64,000 nucleotides of DNA from assembly GCF_028640845.1 (NCBI RefSeq), contig NC_080540.1, forward strand, positions 229,570,794 through 229,634,793. The letters are read 5' to 3'. The translations under genes and the position numbers were made by a program. Below, one piece after another: positions 1-11,000 of the stretch (positions within the stretch are counted from its first letter, which is position 1; each line of letters opens with the position of its first letter). The notes under the pieces are model-generated. The model ran no database searches and was not told the origin of the DNA. It saw nothing but the letters and a program-made list of their open reading frames with translations. Source of the stretch: Ahaetulla prasina (taxonomy: Eukaryota > Chordata > Lepidosauria > Squamata > Colubridae).

Positions 1-146
1 ATCACCCCTCAGCTGGCCTTCCAGCTGGTTTGCTGGAAGATAAGGCCCATGGTGAACGGTGGGGCTTAATCACACTACTCTGTGGGCCGGATACTTTGCA
101 TTGGTGGGCTGTATCCGGACCGCGGGCTGTAGTTTGATGATGCCTG
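1..146. mobile_element. hAT-type DNA transposon, right-hand end, cut by window start
   Basis: The segment is GC-richer than its surroundings. It carries repeated GGGC-C-GGAT-like phrases and ends in GTTTGATGATGCCTG, which fits a hAT terminus (reverse complement begins CAGGCATCATCAAAC). The left end lies outside the window, so an 8-bp target duplication cannot be tested. The class is inferred from the terminus and from similar non-autonomous hAT elements elsewhere in the window. Confidence 0.45.
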
Positions 147-483
147 GCTTAAAACATCTGCCTTTTGTGTCTCATAAAAATTCAATAAAATCAGACTAGA
201 CTATGAGAAAAAGACAAGAAAATGCCTAGTCCTTTCATTTGGGTTTCTGACTGTTTGTTTCTAGAGTTTATGACTCCAGGCTGCCAGAAGTCCTTTATAA
301 TCTAATTAAGTGTATAATTTTAATTTTGTTGGCTGTAGGTGGAGAAGACACTGCCAGATGCTTGCCATATTAGCTTCAAAAATTTATAATAAAACCAGAT
401 TGATTCTATATTAGTCTGAATAGTTAGACTACTGAAGAACATATGTATTCATCTAGTAAATAACATATTTGTAATCTGTCTAT
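147..483. other. Intronic DNA, nothing recognised
   Basis: AT-rich sequence inside an upstream PIP5K1B intron. No exon-like reading frame with splice borders and no recognisable repeat was seen. Confidence 0.5.
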
Positions 484-529
484 CATTGAGAGCTTTCTAT
501 AAATATAGATTTATAGAAAGCTCTCAATG
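484..529. repeat. Perfect 21-bp inverted repeat at the BovB 3' junction
   Basis: Arms 484-504 and 509-529 are exact reverse complements (CATTGAGAGC... and ...GCTCTCAATG) separated by the four bases ATAG. The right arm overlaps the target-site duplication of the adjacent BovB element (522-530). The fold-back therefore sits exactly where the LINE 3' end joined the target. Confidence 0.9.
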
Positions 530-539
530 GTTGTTGTTG

Positions 540-779
540 TTAGTTGCGAAGTCGTGTCTGACCCATCGCGATCCCATGGACAACGTTCCTCCAGGCCTTC
601 CTGTCCTCTACCATCCTCTGGAGTCCATTTAAACTCATGCCTACTGCTTCAGAGACTCCATCCAGCCACCTCGTTCTCTGTCGTCCCATTCTTCTTTTGC
701 CCTCAATCTTTCCCAGCATTAGGCTCTTCTCCAGTGAGTCCTGCCTTCTCATTAGGTGGCCAAAGTATTTCAGTTTCAT
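540..779 (-). pseudogene. BovB C-terminal tail
   Basis: The 79-residue frame contains YFGHLMRRQDSLEK and GRQRTRWLDGV, typical of the BovB C-terminus just before the 3' end. It is in register with the reverse-transcriptase frame upstream. It is separated from it by stops around 780-863, where a phrase of about 17 bp (TTCTAAAGAGAAGTCAG on the + strand) is duplicated. Confidence 0.8.
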
Positions 780-860
780 CTTCAGGATCTGGCCTTCTAA
801 AGAGAAGTCAGGGTTCTAAAGAGAAGTCAGAAGTCACTCCTCTAGGACTGACTTGTTTGT

Positions 861-2522
861 TCACTTTGCAGTCCAAGGGACTCGCAGGAGTCTTCTCCAG
901 CACCAGAGTTCAAAGGCCTCAATTCTTTGGCACTCAGCCTTTCTTATGGTCCAACCTTCACAGCCATACATTGCAACTGGGAAAACCATAGCCTTGACTA
1001 TACGCACTTTTGTTGGCAGGGTGATGTCTCTGCTTTTTAGTACGCTGTCTAGATTTGCCATAGCTTTCCTCCCCAGGAACAAGCGTCTTTTAATTTCTTG
1101 GCTGCAGTCCCCATCTGCGGTGATCTTGGAGCCCAGGAAAATAAAATCTGTCACTACCTCCATTTCTTCCCCATCTATCTGCCAGGAATTGAGAGGGCCG
1201 GATGCCATGATTTTAGTTTTCTTTATGTTGAGTTTCAAGCCAACTTTTGCACTTTGCTCCTTCACCCGCATCAAGAGGCTCTTTAGTTCCTCTTCGCTTT
1301 CTGCCATTAGAGTGGTATCATCTGCATATCTGAGGTTGTTGATATTTCTCCCGGCAATCTTAATTCCAATTTTTGATTCATCTAGCCCCGCCTTTCTCAT
1401 GATGTGCTCTGCATATAAGTTAAATAGGCAGGGTGATAGTATACAGCCTTGCCGGACTCCTTTCCCAATTTTGAACCAATCAGTGGTTCTGTGTCCAGTT
1501 TTCACTGTTGCTTCTTGACCCACATACAGGTTTCTCAAGAGACAAATGAGATGGTCTGGTACTCCCATCTCTTTAAGAACTTGCCACAATTTGTTGTGAT
1601 CTACACAATCAAAGGCTTTAGCATAGTCAATGAAGCAGAAGTAGATGTTTTTCTGGAACTCCCTAGCTTTCTCCATGATTCAGCGTATGTTGGCAATTTG
1701 ATCTCTAGTTCCTCTGTCTCTACGAAATCCTGCCTGTACTTCTGGTAGTTCTCGATCCACATACTGCTGGAGTCTAGCTTGTAGGATTTTAAGCATAACC
1801 TTACTAGCATGTGAAATGATTGCAATGGTGCAATAGTTTGAACAGTCTTTGGCATTGCCTTTCTTTGGAATTGGAATGTAAACTGACCTTTTCCAATCCT
1901 GTGGCCATTGTTGAATTTTCCAAATTTGCTGGCAAATTGGGTGTAGCATTTTTACTGCGTCGTCTTTTAAGATTTTGAATAGCTCAGCTGGAATACTGTC
2001 TCCTCCACTAGCTTTGTTGTTGCTCCATTTGACTTCACATTCTAGGATGTCTGGCTCAAGGTCAGTGATGACCCCATTGTGGTTATCAGGAATGTTAAGC
2101 TCATTTTTGTATAGTTCTTCTGTGTAATTTTGCCACCTCTTCTTAAGCTCTTCTGCCTCTGTTAGGTCCCTGCCAGTTTGGTCCTTTATCATGCCCATTT
2201 TTGCATGAAACGTTCCCTTCATATCTCCAATTTTCTTGAATAGATCTCTGGTCCTCCCTATTCTATTGTTTTCTTCTATTTCTTTGCACTGTTCATTTAA
2301 GAATGCATTCTTATCTCTTCTAGCTATTCTCTGGAATTCTGCATTCAACTGGGTGTATCTTTCTCTTTCTCCCTTGCCTTTCGCTTCCTTTCTTTCTTCA
2401 GCTATTTGCAGAGCTTCCTCAGACAGCCATTTTGCTTTCTTGCATTTCTTTTTCTTTGGAATGGTTTTAGTTGCTACCTCATATACAATGTTGCGAACCT
2501 CCGTCCATAATTCATCAGGCAC
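861..2522 (-). pseudogene. BovB reverse transcriptase region with an in-frame stop
   Basis: Two open stretches in the same frame (2522-1680 and 1676-861) are separated by a single TGA at 1680-1682. The first holds the connector and fingers, with VYIPIPKKGNAKDCSNY. The second holds FIDYAKAFDCVDHNKLW, VRQGCILSPCLFNLY and LRYADDTTLMAE, which are the palm motifs A, B and C of non-LTR reverse transcriptases. The second stretch ends at another TGA (861-863). All catalytic aspartates remain visible, so the lesions look recent. Confidence 0.85.
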
Positions 2523-2530
2523 TCTGTCTA

Positions 2531-3292
2531 TCAGATATAATTCCTTATAGGGATATGATTTAGTTCATACCTGAGTGGCCTGGTGCTTTTCCCTACTTTC
2601 TTTAGTTTAAGCCTAAATTTTGCAAGAAGAAGCTCATGATCTGAGCTACAGTCAGCTCCTGGTCTTGTTTTTACTGACTGTATAGAGCTTCTCCATCTTT
2701 GGCTGCAGAGCACATTTCTGTGTTGACCATCTGGTGATGTCCGTGTATAGAGTCGTCTCTTAGGTTGTTGGAAAAGAGTGTTTGCTATGACCATCGTATT
2801 ATCTTGACAGAATTCTATCAGCCTGTGTCCTGCTTCATTTTGTACTCCAAGGCCATACTTGCCTGTTATTCTGGTTATCTTTTGGCTTCCTACTTTAGCA
2901 TTCCAATCTCCCATGATGATAAGGACATCATTTTTTGGTGTTAATTCTATCAGGTGCTGTAGGGTTTCATAGAACCAGTCAATTTCATCTTCTTCAGCAC
3001 CAATGGTTGGGGCATAGACTTGAACTACTGTGATATTGAATGGTTTGCCTTGGATTCGAACTGAGATCATTCTGTCATTTAGGGGGTTGTATCCCAGTAT
3101 TGCTTTTCCTACTCTATTGATTATGAAGGCTACTCCATTTCTTCTGAGGGATTCTTGCCCACAGTCGTATACCTGATAGTCATCTGAATTAAATTCGCTC
3201 ATTCCTGTCCACGTTAGTTCGCTGATTCCTAAGATGTCGATGTTCAGTCTTGTCATCTTTTGTTTGACCACGTCCAGCTTGCCTTGATTCAT
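2531..3292 (-). pseudogene. BovB endonuclease domain
   Basis: A 253-residue open frame. DILGISELTWTG near the start is the conserved glutamate motif of exonuclease-endonuclease-phosphatase enzymes. IIMGDWNAKVG is the Asp-Asn motif and SSDHELLLAKF the C-terminal Asp-His motif. In RTE elements this domain nicks target DNA for target-primed reverse transcription. Its frame differs from the downstream reverse-transcriptase frame, which implies a frameshift near 2523-2560. It is therefore a broken copy of what is normally one polyprotein. Confidence 0.85.
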
Positions 3293-3752
3293 GGATCTTA
3301 CATTCCAGGTTCCTATAGAAAAAAAATCTTTACAGCTTCGGACTTTCCTTCACCACCAGATACATCCACAGCTGAGCGTCCTTTCGGCTTTGGCCCAGTC
3401 GCTTCATTCTTTCTGGTACTACTAGTACTAGCCCTCCACTCTTCCCCAGTAGCATATTGGACACCTTCCGACCTGAGGGGCTTATCTACCGGCATCATAT
3501 CTTTTTTCCTTTTTGTACTGTCCATGAGGTTTTCATGGCAAAGATACTAGAGTGGGTTGCTATTTCCTTCTCCATTGGATTATGTTTTGTCAGAACTCTC
3601 TGCTATGACCTGTCCATCTTGGGTGTCCCTGCATGGCATAGCTCAGTAGTATACAGTAGCTACGCTCAATGAAGCTATGCCACAACAAGGCAGTAATCCA
3701 TGAAGGGGTCTCAATGGTATATATTGGTATATTTATGGTAATATTTATATAA

Positions 3753-3895
3753 ATATTTTTTCAGAAGTCCCAAAGGTGCTTTTTCAAAATGCAACTGGAC
3801 TTTCTACCAGAAAGTCTAGGTGCCTCTTGAAAAAGCACTTTTGGGACAACCATGACTTGGATGGCTGAGAATCTCCATAGATATTTTTTCAGAAG
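3753..3895. repeat. 113-bp hairpin-forming element with 15-bp flanking direct repeats
   Basis: ATATTTTTTCAGAAG occurs at 3753-3767 and at 3881-3895. Between them is a 113-bp segment whose first ~22 bases (TCCCAAAGGTGCTTTTTCAA) pair with TTGAAAAAGCACTTTTGGGA around 3827-3847. A smaller internal stem is formed by GGACTTTCT and AGAAAGTC. The long direct repeat resembles a LINE-type target duplication, but there is no poly(A) or tRNA-like head. I do not recognise the family. Confidence 0.6.
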
Positions 3896-4899
3896 AATTC
3901 TGCCTTCTCTCTCTTTTTTAAAAGCTATCATCATCACATTCTTAATAGCATCACAGTTTGAAAATCAGACTTTAAAAAAATCGCCTTTTAAAAACAAATT
4001 TTATATATTGATTTTCCTATATATTGATTTTTTTTTACTCACAGAAACACAATAACTGGCTGTTTTTCTTTTCCCCTGAGGGTCTCCTTTCCTGGCCCAT
4101 TAACTACAATGTTCAATTGGTCCCTCTGTACAGTTTCACTGTAGCATTTTAGCCCAGGAAGTATTTACTTTCTTTACCAGTTATCCAGCCATTATAGTTG
4201 TGGTAATAATTGGCTTATAAAGAGCACAGTGATGCCCTATCAGTTGATTCTTTCCATTAGAAACTTGAGTTCATTCTTCTGCCTTGCCCATTCCTCTGTG
4301 GCTGCATAACATCATGGCTGTGAGCATCTTCCTAAACTACAGGCTCTGAGCTCCCTGCAAATGGGCAAGAAAAGGGAGAAAGGGAACAAAAAGGAAAGTG
4401 GAGGAAGAAGTTAGGAGCATGATAATTGGAAAAATGAGGTTCTCCTTTTTTGCTTTTTTTCATCTCCTGCTTAAATTATATAATGATTTATGGGAGCTGT
4501 TAGAATTCCAGAGCACACGGAAGATTTCCAGAGTTCTTCCTTTCTGTTGTAGACCATCTGCTGTGAAAAGGGAGAGTGCAGGCAGAGGAATGCTCATTTT
4601 TGCCCCCCCTCACTACTAGGCAGCTTTTGAGGTAGGAACTTTCTTTTCATACAGTATGTGACCTATGAGTTTCAAATAATGCATTTTTAATCTTTCTGGT
4701 AGATTTGTATAATGTACTGAGATAATTTGTCTCAAAATCTGAGAAATGCTCTTGGAGGAATCAACTTGTTTTTTAGGTAGAGGAAGCCAGGACTTTGAAA
4801 TATTCTTAGAGATGTAGAAGATTACCTCCCCCCTCCAAAAAACAACAACATGTGTTTTAAGATGACAATTTTAAACATAATGTATATTTGTTTTTTCAG
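3896..4899. other. PIP5K1B intron, nothing recognised
   Basis: Single-copy-looking AT-rich DNA ending in a pyrimidine-rich acceptor before the exon at 4900. No upstream PIP5K1B coding exon was found here. Confidence 0.5.
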
Positions 4900-5030
4900 A
4901 CTGCATCTTCAGCTATCAAAGGTGCCATACAATTGGGAATAGGATACACAGTGGGCAACCTTACATCTAAACCAGATAGAGATGTACTTATGCAAGATTT
5001 CTATGTAGTCGAAAGTGTATTTCTTCCCAG
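4900..5030 (+). CDS. PIP5K1B: PIP5K1B exon: start of kinase N-lobe
   Basis: 131 bp, entering in phase 0 ([13 protein letters not shown]) and leaving after two bases of a serine codon (AG). It includes [19 protein letters not shown] and [11 protein letters not shown]. Acceptor ttttttcag, donor gtaaag. It aligns from about residue 24 of the human protein; the exon carrying the initiator Met is upstream of the window. Confidence 0.95.
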
Positions 5031-8000
5031 GTAAAGGATGAGTTAATTATTTCTTATTTCCCTGAATATTATTTACCAGATTTGCTGATTAATTCTAGTG
5101 ATAACCAGTCTTCCTTACAAATTGTTAATACCTGTTTCTTGTACTCACCTCACTTTAAAACACAATCAAAAGAAAACCTGTGAGATTTGGTTGAAATTCC
5201 CCTGGGCCTATATAGAATCTTTGTATGGTCCATTTGAACAATTTTGTATTATTTTGTTAGGAATTGCTCACATCCAGAATAAATTGAAATTTATTCTTAA
5301 ACTTTAGATTGTGTTATGCATTAATTCCAGACAAGGCTATTTTATGAGTATTCTATTTATAATAATTGATAAAAGAATTTAAGTCATTCACAATTAAAAT
5401 ATAATCTGAGAAATAAGTTTTTTTTATCTGACAAGTTTATCACACTGATATTATATGTATGCATGTAGAGTTTCATCCTTACTTTTCTAAATAGTCAGAA
5501 TTTGAATAGGAAGAGTTCTGGAGGATATTAAAGGAGAGCAGAAAATAAACAGTTTCAATACTGTCTTATTATATTTGAGGGAAATGATGGGTGTTTATGA
5601 TGTGAAGTATCTAATGAAAAGATAACAAAATGATATTTTTCTAAAGTCTATACAAACCCAAATTTCTAATCAGTTCTTCATGTATTTAAGGAAGCTCTAT
5701 CTCGGTGCATACTTGTGGAGAGTACATTATTACACATTATTTAGATTTTTCAATTAACATGTTAATACTAAAAACTGCTTGTTATTATTTATAATAACAA
5801 ATAAAATGTAATGAAGGTTTCAATTAAATGCCATATAACAATATAGATATTTAGCACATTAACTGATAGTCATTATAACATAAGAACATGGCTTAATACA
5901 CTACGTAATATGTTTTTAAGTGATTGCTCTTCTTCATAGAGGAGTGATGCAGATTACTTCAGAAATTGATTTTATCTCTTGTCTGAAGAAAATAGGCAAA
6001 AACTAACAACAGAAGAAATAACATCTTTGTAATAAAAGATGAAATTACACTTTGGATATTCAACGACTGGTATCACATTCAGTGTTCTTCTCTTGAAAAG
6101 CCTTTTTCAAGAAGAGTTTGATAAACAGTCATTTTTGAAATCTGTCACCTGCAGATATAAAAAATTCAACAGCTCAAATAACTTAAAATAATTATTGTCA
6201 ACGCAGAGACATCTGGATTTTCTGAGGAAAGTAACATTAAATTACAAGAGTTAATCATAAAAATACAATGTGTTTCACACTTTGTACCTTTGAGGTGATT
6301 TATAGAAGTTTCATTAATCTCTTTATTTTGAAGTCATTTTGTTTTAAAGCTAAACCAAGCAAATAGCTAAAAAAATAGCTTATTCTCTCAGTCCTTTGCT
6401 TAAAGACTGCAGCTTTCCCTTTATAAATGTCTTTTGCTTGGCAAGAGAATATAATCGCTGTTAACCTTCTAGGAAGGTAGTACAATACAGTCTTGCAGGT
6501 TTCTTGATGTCAGAATTCAAACCTAAGGTGATCTTGGGACTGACGCTTGGATTTGCTGAGTTTCAGGGTATAAGAGTTTATGATTCTTAATGCAACTTTT
6601 GGAACAAAAAGTAGGGTTTCAGAACAGTTCAGAGAAGTAGTTAGATCTTTTAAGACATCTTTTAATACGTTATATAACAAGCTAAACTAGACTGTGATTT
6701 GTTTGCTCTTGACTTTCTGGGATTTTTGAGTCTACTTGCTTAAAAAGAAACATAACAGGAAGCCACACATAACATAATGTAACCTAGCACAGCACATAAA
6801 TGAGGCTGCATTAGTAGTGTAATATATGGCTCTTTCCAGAGTTTTTCTACAGCATTTGTATCAGTATTTTACTGAGAAATGTTATTGGGGGTGCTGATGT
6901 TAATAATTAGCATTTGATGAAGATGTTAGTTGCCTGAAACATAGTATAATCCTGTACATCTTTAAAGGTGTTGGTTTTCTTCAAGAATAATATTGGAAGA
7001 AAAGGAGCCAAAAACTTTGATTGATTGATTGATCTTCATATTCTGTTACATTAGTTAATTATTCAGTCAACAGAAGAGTCTGAAAAGGCTCCTATTTTTT
7101 TTAGTAAAATTCAAGTTAAGATGTATATATTGTAAATGCATATGTATAGACATAATATTTTAAATTTCTCTTTCAACTCAGTGAAGGAAGCAATCTGACT
7201 CCGGCTCATCATTATCCAGACTTTAGATTTAAGACCTACGCTCCTCTAGCTTTCCGTTACTTCAGAGAACTTTTTGGTATTAAGCCTGATGACTACTTGG
7301 TAAGACTTATTCCTTCTTTTTCCGCACAGAATATAGGGAACCTAAAAGCTCTTTCTGCTTTGGAACCAGTAACCATCAGTTACTTTGAACTGTGATTGGA
7401 TTGAGCAATGCACTTGACATTATAGTGAAGAGAATTATTCAGTATTATTTGCTTTGATTCATACGCTAAATTCCATTCATCTGTATATCTATTTTTAATG
7501 GAGAAAGGGTAGCAATAATTCTTTTAAATATAGTCTGTAACAGATTGGGTCAGGCAAAGACCCCTACATTATCAAGACATTCTGAAGTGCATAGAGTTGT
7601 TAGTTAACCATTTCCATTTCCATTTTCAGCTTTTAATTGCTTGTCCTAAAATTTGATGTATTAATTGACAGTTTACCAACTGAGGTGTGGCTGCTCCTCA
7701 AGTCATTATTTCTACTAGAAATATTATAATTGAATTTAAATACCCCTGTGGGCTTTGCTGATTGAATTTTAATGAAGATATGTAATTCACTAATTTCCTT
7801 ATAATTGTCTAACAATGTATATAAATACATATTTCCTTAGGGAAACATAACCTTTATATAGAAAATTAAGCAACCTATAGAACAGTGTTGGCAAACCTGC
7901 CGAAACGGGAGTGCATGCATATATGTGTTGGAAACTGGAAGAGCTGCCGCCTGGCACACATGTGCGTGCATGCGCACCGTCCATCCGGTCTTCCGGTTTC

Positions 8001-11000
8001 TGGCACACATGCATGTGTGAAGACCAGCTGGCCAGCGCACTGGAACCCAGAAGAGCAATGGGCGATGGCTCTGCGTGCCATTTCCGGCACGTGTGCCAAA
8101 GGTTCACCACCATGGCTATAGAATGTCCTTTCAAATGTGCATAGAGCAAAAAGTAACACTGAGTGAACCATGGGAACTGCTGCCATAAGATCCCTATTGA
8201 ATGCTTGTTCTGAATAGTTAGAAGAGCTGTAGTATATATTTCAGTATTGCATTGTGTTTGCAGCTCAGTGTAGCGTGCAACTTTTCTCTTTTGTACTTAA
8301 TGTGGCACTTAATAAATAGCGTAGCATAAAATTCAAAACTCGTCGAAATAAAAATTTGTTTCGTTGCCAATAAGTTACTCCTAGCAAAACCTCTGAATCT
8401 CATCTTTCCCAAGTCATTTCACCTTTTTTAAATATAGTTTTCAATAGAATTAAAATGTAATGCATCATTAAGTAACATAAATATACTTTGTTAAGTGCAT
8501 TAATAGGTAAAACAAACACATTTATGTGCAGTGCTGAAACATAATTTAATAGGATGTGACAAGCAGGAAAAAGGGTTTAAAGTGCTGATCTTACATATTC
8601 CTCTCTTCCCTTTTGTCTTCCTATGTAACCAGTAGGAAGAACAAAGTTTAATTAACTTTTAGCTGTACCATATGCCAAAGTTATAATTATATATAACTGA
8701 AGAAATTCACTTTTTAAAAAATTCTAGACTGTTCAGCCAATAACAAAACTTTCTTCTCGACGTCTTCAGGGAAAGTTCATGATTTATTTTTCATCATGAT
8801 TCTTGCTAGAAATCTGCCAAAATAAGATTCCCCTTAATTGAGATTTTAGTTGTGTCAGAAGAATCAGTGAACAACCCTGCAATATCAACGTGTGCTTGTT
8901 TTTTAGAGCACAGTGTAAAAATAAAAAGTAATATTTATTCAATCTGGAATAAAAATCAGTGCTTAAGTAACATTGATGGCCGCTATTACCATATCTGAGC
9001 TTCAACAATTCTATTCTCAAGAAAATTTTCCCAAAACATAAAATACACCAGGTGCACCCTTTACATATTGACTATAGAATTTAATTTTTGATGACATCTT
9101 TTGACTTCTCATTGTGCTTTCCTTTTTAATCTGCCCTTAAGTTCTCCTTAACTTTTCATAAATTGTGTACACCTGGGAATATGCAGTTTATTAAAGAGAC
9201 AATATTTCATATAGAACAATTATCTTGTGAGAAGCTGACTTCTTCCTAACTTCAGTTTATCAGTTCAGATAAAAGAGCTATAATGAAGTTTTCATATATG
9301 AATACCTCAATTCCCCCCCGCCCCGCCCCCCCAATTACTTGTATAAGAATTATGCTCTATTTTCTGTTATGGATTGCATCAGTAGAGGCTAAAGCAATTT
9401 CTTTGTATACATGATGTACAATGACAATAAAGGCTATTATTATTGTTATCATCATCATCATCAATGGCCATTCTGGCTGCTGAGCACATTTTAAAATACA
9501 TTAGGAAGTATTCATAATTAGGAATACTGTTTAATATTCCAAAAATATAAAGCAGCTAAAACCAAGGAAATTGGCAGTTCAGAGAGTGTTTTAAACATGA
9601 TATGCCATTTATTTTTTCTTTTATTCATTCACATTAACCTGTATTCTTTGTGATAAAATAATTTATTCTTAAGTTATGCATTCCAGTTATTTATATTGTT
9701 TTAATCTCTGTTTAAGCATAATTTGTCTTTGTCTTTTACAAAAGTGCAAATGAGAAAAAATAGGATTAATCTGGGATCTGTTTTGACCTGAGTTTCTACA
9801 GCACCACACACAGAGGATTAAATCTGTTTTTTATAAACCTCAAAAACATGGACTTAAAACATAACTAAAGATATTTGCCCCCAGAGATATTAATTAATTC
9901 CACTTTGTCAGATTGTTAGATTTTTTCAGGTTTTGACTCACGTGATTAACCAGGAGAGTTTTTAATAGGTCAGAAATATATTCTATTACAAACAAAAGGA
10001 ATTGTGTAAGACAATATATATCCCCTTGCAAGTTTTGTTTGTATATTTCAATAAATTACACAAAAAGGAAAAGCCTTCTAAGAAATCTTTTCAGTCAGCA
10101 CCAATAACACTTGGTGTTCTAACAGTTGTGTCAGAAGTAGCATACCATGTCGTGGAGAAGAATTTATTACTGTTTCTTTTGTTTTTTAAAAAATTAGACC
10201 TGACACAGTTGAGTAGACTGGATAGCTTCAAGGACTTTGGTACACAAAGGTCTCCTTGACTTTCATAAAATACCTAAAAACATATTTCTATGTATCCATT
10301 TCCCAGACTGGCATTCAATTTCTGTTTGTGTATTCAGTATTCAATTTGCAGTGAACCATTAATAGAATTATCAAATCCTGGTGCCAGTGGATCCTTATTC
10401 TTTGTCACTAGTGATGATGAATTCATAATCAAAACAGTTCAACACAAAGAAGCAGAATTCCTTCAGAAACTGTTGCCTGGCTACTACATGGTAAAGATAC
10501 TCAAGTCCTTTTTTAATGTGATTTCTGTGTGGGTATGTGGGTATGTTGAACTCCCTTGTTCAACTCTTGCTTGTGTTCTTGTGAATGTTAAAAATGGCTT
10601 TTTCCCTCTAAATTTGTGATCCTATTATATTGCATATAATAAATAGGAGAAATTAAAAAATAAGATTGAGGTTTATAGACAAACTTTCTTTAATAAGTGG
10701 AACAATTGATCATGATACTGATAGATATCCCATTGTATCTGGTTTCATTGATAAATAATTTACCCCTAAAGAACCAAATTATAAGTTTGGCTTGTTAGAT
10801 ACAACTTTCATTTTCTCTGTTTCAAAACTTAACACTGTTTCCTTGGTTAGTTTCCAGTTTTTAGGTATGAAAAATCTTTTTAGAAGCCAAAAATTGATGG
10901 CAGTATAGTATTTACTGCAGACTGAAAGTTTTAAAACTGGTCTATAGAAACCTATGCAAAATTTGCTTAATGCCTATCTTAGATATAGTTAAATATAACA

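Larger units (their letters stand above)
531..3708 (-). mobile_element. BovB (RTE clade) LINE retrotransposon, nearly full length
   Basis: A ~3.2-kb element read on the minus strand. It encodes an apurinic-type endonuclease followed by a reverse transcriptase with the YADD catalytic box. The 3' end, next to a TTG-rich stretch at 531-540, has the terminal sequence shared by BovB and squamate BovB-mobilised SINEs. The 9-bp sequence TCTCAATGG occurs at 522-530 and again at 3709-3717, so both element boundaries are marked by a target-site duplication. It lies in a PIP5K1B intron, antisense to the gene. Few disabling changes are visible, so the insertion looks fairly young. Confidence 0.9.
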
